Assembly (NCBI GenBank): GCA_946534745.1 | Contig: CAMNDA010000290.1 | Span: 1 to 14,249 of the forward strand | Origin: an uncultured Verrucomicrobiota bacterium | GTDB lineage: Bacteria; Verrucomicrobiota; Kiritimatiellia; RFP12; UBA3636 | Direction of reading: 5' to 3' | DNA length: 14,249 bases | Part shown: piece after piece, positions 1 to 7,000 of the stretch | How the letters are laid out: every line of letters starts with the position of its first letter | Position numbering within the stretch: the first letter of the stretch is position 1 | Notes under the pieces: model-generated | The model's database searches: none | Seen by the model: the letters and a program-made list of their open reading frames with translations, nothing else | Told to the model about the DNA's origin: nothing | Translations under genes and position numbers: made by a program

Positions 1-1
1 G

Positions 2-211
2 GGGGGCGCCCCCGCCGCGGGCGTTCGCTACGACTGGCTCGTCGACGGCCGGCCCGCCGGCCGCGGCGCGACGTTCGTCTGGAACGTCGCGTCCTCCTCC
101 CCCGGAATCCACGAAGTGCGCCTCGTCGCGCGCGTCCCGCAGCCCTCGGGCGTCCGCCTGCAGGGCTTCGCCCGCGCGGAGGTCGAGGTCGCCGGAGACC
201 TCCTGCCATGA
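2..211 (+). CDS. C-terminal fragment of an Ig/PKD-like protein (5' end outside window)
   Basis: An open frame enters at the left edge and ends at TGA 209-211, giving 69 visible residues. The visible part contains YDWLVDGRPAG, then GATFVWNV, then a G-H-E-V-R-L-V stretch. This looks like the last strands of a PKD/Ig-like beta-sandwich, where an aromatic Y-x-W strand is followed by a strand reporting an outward-facing V-R-L-V. The stop overlaps the start of the next gene as ATGA (208-211), so the two are probably co-transcribed and translationally coupled. Base composition matches the neighbours. The family and full length cannot be told from this fragment; the Ig-like assignment is by pattern only. 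Confidence 0.6.
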   Translation, partial: GGAPAAGVRYDWLVDGRPAGRGATFVWNVASSSPGIHEVRLVARVPQPSGVRLQGFARAEVEVAGDLLP

Positions 212-1050
212 AGAAGTTCCTTCCCTGGGCGGCGCTCGCGCTCGCCGCCGCGCTCGCCGTCTATTCGGCGTTCGCGCTGCATCGCGCGAGCCGCCTCTCC
301 GACCTTTCGCGCGTCGAGCGCCGCGCCGCGGCCGACAAGCTCTTCCGCGACGCCCGCGACGCGCAGCTCGACGGCAACGCCGCCCGCGCCCGCGAGCTCT
401 ACGGCCGCCTCGTCTCCGAGGAGCCGGCCAACCCGCTCGCGCGCCTCCAGCTCGGGATCCTGCTGCAGGATTCGCTGAACGATCCGATCGAGGCGATGCA
501 CGAGTTCGACGCCTACCTGCGCCTCGCCCCGGGCTCCGAGAAGCGCGGCATGGTCGAGGAGCGCCGCCGGCAGGCCAAGGACCAGGCCGTCCGGATCTAC
601 GGCAAGGGCGGTAGCGCCGGCGCGCCGGTCGACATCGGCGCCGAGGCGAAGAAGGCCGTCGCCGCGGTGCAGGAGAAGCTCGCCGCCGCGCAGGCCGCGC
701 TCGAAGCCGCTGAGGCCGACCGCGAGGACTTCCGCCGGCAGGCCGCGCAGCTGCAGCGCCAGGTGGCGTCGCTCCAGAAGCGGCTCGACGCCTTCCAGGG
801 CGGCGGCGCCTCCTCCGCCCCGCCGCACGATCTCTCCGAGGTCTTCCTCTCGGACCCGCTTCCGAACGAATCGCCGGACGCGGGCGCCGGTCCGCGCACC
901 TACCGCGTGAAGCGCGGCGACACCCTCTGGAAGATCGCCCAGCGCGCCTACGGCGACGCCTCGCGCAACGTCGACATCCGCAACGCGAACCCGGACAAGA
1001 TCGGCCCGAACGACCAGCTCGCCGAGGGGGCGGTCCTCGTCCTCCCGTAG
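208..1050 (+). CDS. Membrane-anchored TPR/coiled-coil protein with C-terminal LysM domain
   Basis: This 280-aa protein is probably an envelope protein that contacts peptidoglycan. Residues 5-24 form one hydrophobic segment after MKK, reading as an uncleaved anchor or signal peptide. Residues about 45-115 look like TPR helices (LFRDARDAQLDGNAARARELYGRL, then a repeat with LARLQLGILLQ). Residues about 147-196 are Ala/Glu/Gln-rich and predicted coiled coil. Residues 232-280 form a LysM domain: YRVKRGDTLWKIAQRAYGD, then N-A-N-P, ending in V-L-V-L-P. LysM domains bind N-acetylglucosamine-containing glycans. The start ATG at 208 overlaps the upstream stop. The role is unknown; a cell-wall-associated scaffold is an inference from the domain order. 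It is followed by 54 bp and a separate promoter for yidC. Confidence 0.85.
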   Translation: MKKFLPWAALALAAALAVYSAFALHRASRLSDLSRVERRAAADKLFRDARDAQLDGNAARARELYGRLVSEEPANPLARLQLGILLQDSLNDPIEAMHEFDAYLRLAPGSEKRGMVEERRRQAKDQAVRIYGKGGSAGAPVDIGAEAKKAVAAVQEKLAAAQAALEAAEADREDFRRQAAQLQRQVASLQKRLDAFQGGGASSAPPHDLSEVFLSDPLPNESPDAGAGPRTYRVKRGDTLWKIAQRAYGDASRNVDIRNANPDKIGPNDQLAEGAVLVLP

Positions 1051-1063
1051 CCGCGCTTTCCGC

Positions 1064-1092
1064 TGGACACTTCGGCCGCGAAATCGTAGACT
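1064..1092 (+). promoter_or_regulatory. Predicted sigma70-type promoter of yidC
   Basis: TGGACA at 1064-1069 (5 of 6 matches to TTGACA) is followed by a 17-bp spacer and TAGACT at 1087-1092 (4 of 6 to TATAAT). It fills the short gap between the LysM gene and yidC. A start of transcription about 7 bp after the -10 box would fall near 1099, only about 6 nt before the yidC ATG, so the message would be almost leaderless. Confidence 0.5.
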
Positions 1093-1104
1093 CCGCGCCC
1101 TCCC

Positions 1105-2976
1105 ATGAACAAATCCGACAAGCTCATCGTCTTCCTCCTCGTCGCGCTGCTCGGCGGGTGGCTGTACTACTCCAACCGGCAGCAGGCCGAATACCGCAAG
1201 GCCCTCAAGGAATACGTCGACGCGCATCCCGAATACCTCGACTCGCTCACGAACGCCGCGCCGGCGCAGGCCTCGGCCCCCGCCGCGCCCTCGGAGCAGC
1301 CCGCGGAAATCGTCGCCGCGCCCGCCGGGGAGGCGGCGCCGGCCGAGGCCGTCTCGGACGAGCCCGAGCGCACGATCGCCGTCTCGAACGCGGTGATGGA
1401 CCTCGTCTTCACGAGCAAGGGCGGCGCGCTCGCGTCGGCCACGCTGCGCGACTACCGCCGCGCGCCCGAGGCGGACTCCGGGCCCGTCGTGCTCGACTTC
1501 TCCGGCGCGCCCGCGCTGGCGGTCGAGGGGATTCCCGGCCTCGGCGCGAAGTCCGACTTCTCGCTCGCGGAGAAGGACGGCGTCGTCACGATGTCCGCGC
1601 GCTCGGCGGACGGCTGGGCGCTCGAGCGCACCGTCGCCTGCACGAACGGCTACCACCTCGCCGTGACGGACACGTTCCGCCGCGAGGGCGCCGCCGCGCC
1701 GCTCCCGGCGCTCTCCGTGGCGCTCGGCCCGATCGCGCCGGAGGCCGTGCCGTCGCGCGGGTTCGGCTCTCTGGGCCCGATGGAGGGCCTCGACGCGCGC
1801 GTCCGCGACGCGAAGGGCCGCGCCCGGACGCTCGAGCAGAACGCCGCGCGGGCGCTCGTGAAGGACCGGACCCCGAGCTTCACGCAGATGTTCGGCGGGC
1901 CGGGCGGCGGCGGGTGCGCGTGCTCCGCCTCGCCCATCCAGCCGATGGCGCCGCGCTCGGCGACGGCGGACTTCGCCGTCCAGGCCGGCGAATCGGTCGA
2001 CTGGATCGCCGTGCGGGACCGCTTCTTCGTCGAGGTCCTCACGCCGGACGTCCCGGGCGCGTCGGTCCGCACCGCCGTGCGCCGCCGCGAGACGTCCGTC
2101 CCCGCCCCGCTCGCGGTGGAGAGCGTCGCCGCCGCGCTCGGCTGGGCCGAGGCCCCGGCCGCCGCCGGCGCGCCGGTCGTGCGCCGCTACTCGCTCTACG
2201 TCGGTCCGCGCAAGATGGACGAGCTTCGGAAGATCAGCCCCGCGCACCTCGACGTGATGCGCTTCGGCACATGGTCGTGGTTCTGCCGCTGGCTGCTCGA
2301 CCTCCTGAACTTCATCCACCGCTTCGTCCCGAACTACGGCTGGTCGATCGTCGTGCTGACGCTGCTCGTCCGCATCGTGCTGCTGCCGCTCTCGCGCAAG
2401 AGCCAGCAGAGCATGAGGAAGATGAGCGAACTCCAGCCGAAGATGAAGGAGATCAACGAGAAGTACAAGGACGAGCCGCAGAAGCGCCAGGCCGAGACGA
2501 TGCGCCTCTACGCCGAGAACCACGTGAACCCGCTCTCGAGCTGCCTGCCGATGCTGATCCAGCTGCCGGTGTTCATCGCGCTCTTCACGGTGCTGCGCTC
2601 GAGCGTCGAGCTGCGCTTCGCGCCGTGGCTCTGGGTGGCGGACCTCTCCGCGCCGGAGGGCCTCTTCAAGGAGTGGTTCCCGTTCGGCGGGCTCAACGTC
2701 CTCCCGATCGCGATGGCCGCGACGATGACGCTGCAGAGCCTTCTCACGCCGTCGGCGGGCGACCCGAAGCAGCAGCGCATGATGGCGATCATGATGCCCG
2801 TCATGATGCTCGTCATGTTCTACCCGTTCCCGGCGGCGCTGTGCCTCTACTGGTCGGTGTCGCAGACGCTGGCGATCCTCGGCCTCTGGTGGGCGCGCCG
2901 CTCCGGCGCGAAGCCGACGGACGGCTCCTTCGTCCAGAAGGACGGCTCCGTCGTCATCCCTCCGAAGCGCGGCTAG
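1105..2976 (+). CDS. yidC: Membrane protein insertase YidC (Oxa1/Alb3 family, Gram-negative type)
   Basis: YidC inserts and folds inner-membrane proteins, alone or with SecYEG. The 623-aa length and layout match the Gram-negative form: N-terminal membrane segment (residues 8-22), an Ala/Pro-rich linker, a large periplasmic beta domain to about residue 380, then the conserved five-helix Oxa1 core. In the core, R423 in LLVRIVLLP occupies the place of the essential groove arginine (E. coli R366). It is followed by a charged cytoplasmic hairpin (QSMRKMSELQPKMKEINEKY), VNPLSSCLPMLIQLPVF (474-490) and a final Met-rich membrane region with F-P-A-A-L-C-L-Y-W. An unusual Gly-rich insert with C271-A-C273 lies in the periplasmic domain. 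No AG-rich ribosome site precedes the ATG; the context is CCCTCCC. The gene sits upstream of rpmH instead of after yidD. Confidence 0.96.
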   Translation: MNKSDKLIVFLLVALLGGWLYYSNRQQAEYRKALKEYVDAHPEYLDSLTNAAPAQASAPAAPSEQPAEIVAAPAGEAAPAEAVSDEPERTIAVSNAVMDLVFTSKGGALASATLRDYRRAPEADSGPVVLDFSGAPALAVEGIPGLGAKSDFSLAEKDGVVTMSARSADGWALERTVACTNGYHLAVTDTFRREGAAAPLPALSVALGPIAPEAVPSRGFGSLGPMEGLDARVRDAKGRARTLEQNAARALVKDRTPSFTQMFGGPGGGGCACSASPIQPMAPRSATADFAVQAGESVDWIAVRDRFFVEVLTPDVPGASVRTAVRRRETSVPAPLAVESVAAALGWAEAPAAAGAPVVRRYSLYVGPRKMDELRKISPAHLDVMRFGTWSWFCRWLLDLLNFIHRFVPNYGWSIVVLTLLVRIVLLPLSRKSQQSMRKMSELQPKMKEINEKYKDEPQKRQAETMRLYAENHVNPLSSCLPMLIQLPVFIALFTVLRSSVELRFAPWLWVADLSAPEGLFKEWFPFGGLNVLPIAMAATMTLQSLLTPSAGDPKQQRMMAIMMPVMMLVMFYPFPAALCLYWSVSQTLAILGLWWARRSGAKPTDGSFVQKDGSVVIPPKRG

Positions 2977-2984
2977 CGCCGCGC
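2967..2984 (+). terminator. GC hairpin over the yidC stop codon
   Basis: GCGCGGC (2967-2973) and GCCGCGC (2978-2984) form a perfect 7-bp stem with a TAGC loop that contains most of the yidC stop codon. The nearest T-run is TTTT at about 3001-3004, some 16 nt away, so this is not a canonical intrinsic terminator. It may weakly separate yidC from the rpmH promoter that starts 24 bp downstream. Confidence 0.3.
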
Positions 2985-3007
2985 GAATCCGCCGCCGGAC
3001 TTTTCCG

Positions 3008-3036
3008 TTGACTTGGCGGCGGGTTTCCGGTATCCT
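3008..3036 (+). promoter_or_regulatory. Predicted strong sigma70-type promoter of rpmH-rnpA-yidD
   Basis: TTGACT at 3008-3013 (5 of 6 to consensus), 17-bp spacer, TATCCT at 3031-3036 (4 of 6). This is the expected place for the ribosomal protein L34 promoter. A transcript would begin near 3043, leaving about 30 nt of leader that holds the rpmH ribosome binding site. Confidence 0.65.
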
Positions 3037-3060
3037 CCGCACGCGTTTCACGCAACGAAC

Positions 3061-3065
3061 AGGAG
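3061..3065 (+). promoter_or_regulatory. Shine-Dalgarno of rpmH
   Basis: AGGAG lies 7 nt before the ATG at 3073. It fixes the rpmH start there and excludes an upstream in-frame extension that would run back through the promoter. It is the clearest AG-rich ribosome site in the window. Confidence 0.75.
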
Positions 3066-3072
3066 TCTCGAC

Positions 3073-3210
3073 ATGAAGCAGGTCTACCAGCCCTCCAAGA
3101 TCAAGCGCGCCCGCAAGGTCGGGTTCCGCGCCCGCATGGCCACGGCCGACGGCCGCAAGGTCCTCAAGCGCCGCCGCCAGAAGGGCCGCGTGCGCCTCAC
3201 CCAGGTCTAG
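3073..3210 (+). CDS. rpmH: 50S ribosomal protein L34
   Basis: The 45-aa product is the small, very basic L34 protein of the large ribosomal subunit. It shows the family pattern: the YQPSKIKRARKVGFRARM start, corresponding to the T-x-Q-P-S-x-x-K-R-x-R-x-x-G-F-R-x-R-M signature, then A-T-A-D-G-R-K-V-L-K-R-R-R-x-K-G-R. The length is normal for the family. The start is set by AGGAG 7 nt upstream and by the promoter at 3008-3036. It is followed 16 bp later by rnpA, the conserved neighbour in nearly all bacteria, and the two with yidD very probably form one operon. Confidence 0.97.
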   Translation: MKQVYQPSKIKRARKVGFRARMATADGRKVLKRRRQKGRVRLTQV

Positions 3211-3226
3211 GGAAGGCCTCCGGGCG

Positions 3227-3706
3227 ATGGCCGCGGCCTCGACCGGCGGAAGCACCGACACGACCGTCGGGGCGGAGACGCCCCGGCGGCGCGCCTTTCT
3301 TTTTCCCCGCTCCGCGCGCATCGCCTCCCGCCGCCGCTTCGAGGAGCTCTACGCGTCGGACACGAAGCGCGTCGGGCGCTACCTCGTCGCGTGGCACGCG
3401 CCGTCCGAGACCGCCGCGCACCGCCTCGGCGTGACCGCCGCGAAGCGCACCTTCCACGACGCCCACCAGCGCAACCGCGCCAAGCGGCTCCTGCGCGAGT
3501 CGTTCCGCCGTCTGCGCCCGTCCCTCGAGGGCGGCCCCTGGGACCTCGTCCTCGTCGCCAAGCGCCGCATCCTCGAGGCGAGGGAGCCCGAGGTCCGCGC
3601 CGATCTGGAGAAGGTCTGCCGCGCGGCGGGCCTGCTGCCCGCCGCCGGGCCGGGCGGTCCGGCGGCGGAACGGTCCGACGGCGGACGATCGGGAACCGCA
3701 CGATGA
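3227..3706 (+). CDS. rnpA: Ribonuclease P protein component
   Basis: This is the protein subunit that helps the RNase P RNA bind and cleave the 5' leader of precursor tRNAs. The 159-aa product has the conserved core from about residue 26: FLFPRSARIASRRRFEELY, then HRLGVTAAKR and the RNR signature at residues 82-84 in QRNRAKRLLRESFR, then DLVLVAKRR. Both ends are extended: about 23 low-complexity residues (Ala/Thr/Gly) before the core and about 25 Pro/Gly/Ala-rich residues after it. Usual members are about 110-130 aa. ATG 3227 is the only good start seen, with a weak GGGAAGG upstream. A terminator-like hairpin lies inside the early codons. The stop overlaps yidD as ATGA. Confidence 0.93.
   Translation: MAAASTGGSTDTTVGAETPRRRAFLFPRSARIASRRRFEELYASDTKRVGRYLVAWHAPSETAAHRLGVTAAKRTFHDAHQRNRAKRLLRESFRRLRPSLEGGPWDLVLVAKRRILEAREPEVRADLEKVCRAAGLLPAAGPGGPAAERSDGGRSGTAR
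3264..3304 (+). terminator. Terminator-like hairpin with T-tract inside the start of rnpA
   Basis: The arms 3264-3274 and 3279-3289 form an 11-bp GC-rich stem (one G-T wobble) closed by a GAGA tetraloop. After 6 nt (CGCGCC) comes TTTCTTTTT at 3296-3304, a rare T-run in this GC-rich DNA that encodes F-L-F in rnpA. The T-run is further from the stem than in a textbook intrinsic terminator. It could attenuate transcription so that more L34 than RnpA is made. Confidence 0.4.
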
Positions 3707-4014
3707 AGAGCCTCGGCATCCTCCTCGTCCGCGCCTACCAGGTCACGATCGGGCCGCTCTTCTCGGGCGCCTGCCGCTTCGAGCCGAGCTGCTCGAACTA
3801 CGCCATCGGCGCTCTCGAGCGCTTCGGCCTCCTCCGCGGATCGTGGCTGACCGCCCGCCGGCTCCTGCGGTGCCGCCCCTTCGGGCCGCACGGCTACGAC
3901 CCCGTCCCGGAGACATGGCCGGGGCTCTTCGGCGCGCTCCACGGCGTTCCGCCCGGCCCGGTCGCGCGATCCGCGGAGGACGATCCGGTTGCGCCCCGCG
4001 CGCGCATGCTGTAG
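3703..4014 (+). CDS. yidD: Membrane protein insertion efficiency factor YidD
   Basis: This 103-aa protein is a small membrane-associated factor thought to assist YidC-dependent insertion. The family signature is clear: an N-terminal amphipathic stretch (LLVRAYQVTIGPLF), C24-R-F-E-P-S-C30-S-N-Y, then A-L-E-R-F-G, and R-L-L-R-C57-R-P-F with GYDPVP at 64-69. All three conserved cysteines are present. The start ATG at 3703 overlaps the rnpA stop by four bases (ATGA), indicating translational coupling; the same frame is open further upstream but that part has no family similarity. The C-terminal 25 residues are variable. The promoter of the next gene overlaps its 3' end. Confidence 0.93.
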   Translation: MKSLGILLVRAYQVTIGPLFSGACRFEPSCSNYAIGALERFGLLRGSWLTARRLLRCRPFGPHGYDPVPETWPGLFGALHGVPPGPVARSAEDDPVAPRARML

Positions 4015-4017
4015 AAT
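3989..4017 (+). promoter_or_regulatory. Predicted promoter of the first giant secreted-protein gene
   Basis: TTGCGC at 3989-3994 (3 of 6), 17-bp spacer, TAGAAT at 4012-4017 (5 of 6 to TATAAT). It overlaps the last codons and stop of yidD. The implied start near 4024 leaves a leader of about 65 nt with GAAGAGG at 4075-4081, 8 nt before the ATG. The -35 box is weak, but the spacing equals that of the other promoters in the window. Confidence 0.45.
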
Positions 4018-4089
4018 CGTCCGCGTTGGCCGCCACCGCCCGCCGGCGTCGGCGTCCTTACGGAAACCGGCACCGAAGAGGTCCCTCCC

Positions 4090-7000
4090 ATGAAGAAGAC
4101 CGCATTCCTCCCGTCGCTTCTCGTCCTCGCGCTTCTCGCGCTTCCCGCCGCCGCCGCGAACGACGGCCACGCCGTCTACCGCCCCGGTCTCACCCAGGCG
4201 CGGATTCCATTCCCTTCCGCGATGGGCTACCTCACCGCCTACGACGGAGTGCCGATCCTCGCGTCGAATCTCCTCGCGAACGCAGAAGAAGCATGGCTCG
4301 ACCGCACGCTCGACGTCTTCAAGGACGGCGAACATCCCAACAGCGCGACGAACCCCGTCTCCGGCAAGACCTGGCCGTGGCTCATCGAGCACAACCACGG
4401 CGTATTCGCCTACGAGGGGGAAATGTTCGTCGAAGAGGGCGTCGAGTATTCCTTCTACGGCCGCTCCGACACTGGCGAAGCGCTCGTCGTGGACGGCGAG
4501 ACGGTCGTATGGCAAGGGTCCAACAGAGGCTGGCAATACGGCCCGGTCATCCACAGGCGATGGACGGCGCCGAAAACCGGTTGGGTTCCCTTCAACGGGT
4601 GGCTCTGGAGCTGGAACGGCAGCTACGGGACACAGTGGAGCGAATGGTCCCTGCAATACAACCTGCAAGGCGTCGTCGTCACGTTTCTCGACCCCTCGGA
4701 CCGTCTTTCCGACCGATACGATTCCCTCAACTCCTGGCTGGAGGAGAACCGGGGGCTGACGAACGTCTGGCAGCGTTTCGCCGACCCTGGCGACGGCTCG
4801 TTCCTGCGCGCGGTCACGGGCGAGCGCTTCACGACCGTGGAATCATCCGCGGCCGCCGCAAGCGGCCGCTCGTTCAGCCTGTCGTTCGCGAATGTTCCGA
4901 CCAACGCCCAGCTCGTCGCGTTCTCCGGTCCGGCGGACGGCTTCCATGACACGAACGGCTGGACGGCCGCATCCGCCGTCCTTGCCGACGTGGCTCCCGG
5001 AACATCGACGACGAACATCGTCGTTCCGCTCGCGGCGGACGCGCGCGTACTCCGATTCCGCCTCGCGCACTTCGACGCGGCGTCGACGAACGACCTCGAT
5101 GTCTTCGAGGAATGGACGGAACTGTTTCCCGTCACGGAGGAGCCCGTCGTCCGCGTTGCGTCCGCCGCACCCGGCTGGACGAACGTCGTCGTGGCGGGGT
5201 CTGTCGGATCCTTCGGCATCGGCGGCTCGAACGCGGGCGTGACGGTCGAGGTTGCAAGGGCGGACGACGCGGCGTTCGACAATCCGGTCGCCTCGGCGGA
5301 TCTGCCGGCGTTTTCCATCGTCGGACCCTTCGAGGTCGAACTCTTCGGTCTTGCGACGAACACGGCATACCTCGTCCGGGCGACGGCAACGAACGATCTC
5401 GGCGCGACGGGCGCCTCGCCGGCCGTCGCGTTCCGCACGCGTGTGCCCGGTCCGGCGTCCGTTTCCGTCGCCCCGACGGTCTGCGCGCTCTTCTCCGCCG
5501 ACCTGACGGCGACCGTCTCCGACTGGGGCGGCGGCTCGTGGGACGCCAGGGACGCGTGGATCGACGTGTCGGCGGACGACTCGTTTCCGGCGGGGGCGAC
5601 GCAGACGCTGCCGCTCGGCGCGCTTTCGGGCGCCGCGCCCGTTTCCGCGACGGCAACCGCAACGGGCCTCGAAATGAACCACGCCTACTTCGCCCGGGCC
5701 CGGGCCGTCAACTCGTGGGGCGTCGAGAGCGTTTCGGAGACGGTCTCGTTCTCGACCAGCGACCAGCCGATCGGCTTCCCGCGCGAGGCGACGGTCACGG
5801 CCGGGAAGGGCCGCGTGTCCGGCTCGCTCGCGCCGACGTTCGTCACGGAGGGGACGGTCTATGGCGTGACGCTCGCCCTGGAAGGCGTCGCGGGCGGCCG
5901 TTCCTGGCCGAACCAGACGGGATACGGGCCGTTCGAGCACCATCAATCCACGGCGGCCGGAACGACCGTCGTGTTCGTCTACACGATCGACTGGACCTAC
6001 GGCGAGCAGTCCGGCACGATCGAGGTCCGCGGGAGCGCGAAGGCGAAGCTCGCCGACCGCACGATCGAAAGCGTTCCCGAGATCGAGACGCTCCGTCCGT
6101 ACCTGCGTCCGGGCGATACGCTGGAAATCATCCCGTCAGACGGCGCCCGCGTCGACTGGCACACCAATGCCGTGCTTCGGATCACGCCGACGAACGGCGT
6201 CTTCCTCCTTGAGGCCCTTGAACCCGGCGCGACGCTCCTATACGAATCGGGCGCCGACGGAAAGCCGAACGGCGTCACAGGCCAGACGATCGTCCTGCCT
6301 GCCGAAGACCCCGTCGGCGGCATCTACATCCACCGCGGCTTCGCGGACTGGACCTGGACCGACCCGTCCGCGTGGGAGACGGTCGTCGCGGGGCCACAGG
6401 GCTACCCAAACGCCGCCGGCGCCGTCGCGTACGTCGTTGCACCGCAGATATCGGAGGCGTCCGGTCCGTCCGACCATATGATCGAAATCACGGAGCCGAT
6501 CACGCTCGGCTACCTCGCCGTCGGCCAGCTCGGCCGCATCCACCACTACTACAACGACAAGACGCAGTTCTATCTGCAATTCGTCGATCAGATGGGCGCC
6601 GGCGGATCCTTCCTGTTCAAGACGGGCGACGGGTCGCCGTCGTGGATCCGCCTCCTCGGACACTGCTACGTGACGAGCCCGCTCAAGATGAACGTTCCCG
6701 TCACGCTCGCGAACGATCTGGACCTGGACGCGCTAGGTCGCATTCCCGACAGCGACGGCTGGAAGAGCTGGCGCGACCACGGTTTCAAGTTCAACGCCCC
6801 CCTCGATTTCGGTCCGTATACGTTCCAGACGATTCGCGACACCTACTACTACGGCCGATGGAACCTGTATTCGCGCGGTTTCATCACGATCAACGACGAC
6901 GTCCGCGGCTCCGGGACGATCCGCCTCGGGGCGGACACGGCCGTCGGCATGAACGACGGTAGCGACGCCTACCGCCTCAAGTCGTTCACGGGCGTCTGGG

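Noticed and set aside
3013..3072. Upstream extension of rpmH
   Set aside because: The extra residues overlap the promoter and do not resemble L34. AGGAG at 3061-3065 places the start at 3073.
28..3321. Very long open frame on the minus strand across the housekeeping block
   Set aside because: It is antisense to the LysM gene, yidC, rpmH and the start of rnpA. Its translation is a low-complexity Arg/Glu/Ala-rich string with no family pattern, typical of GC-rich antisense frames.
3391..3702. Upstream extension of yidD
   Set aside because: It is an out-of-frame reading of rnpA; YidD similarity begins at the ATG at 3703.
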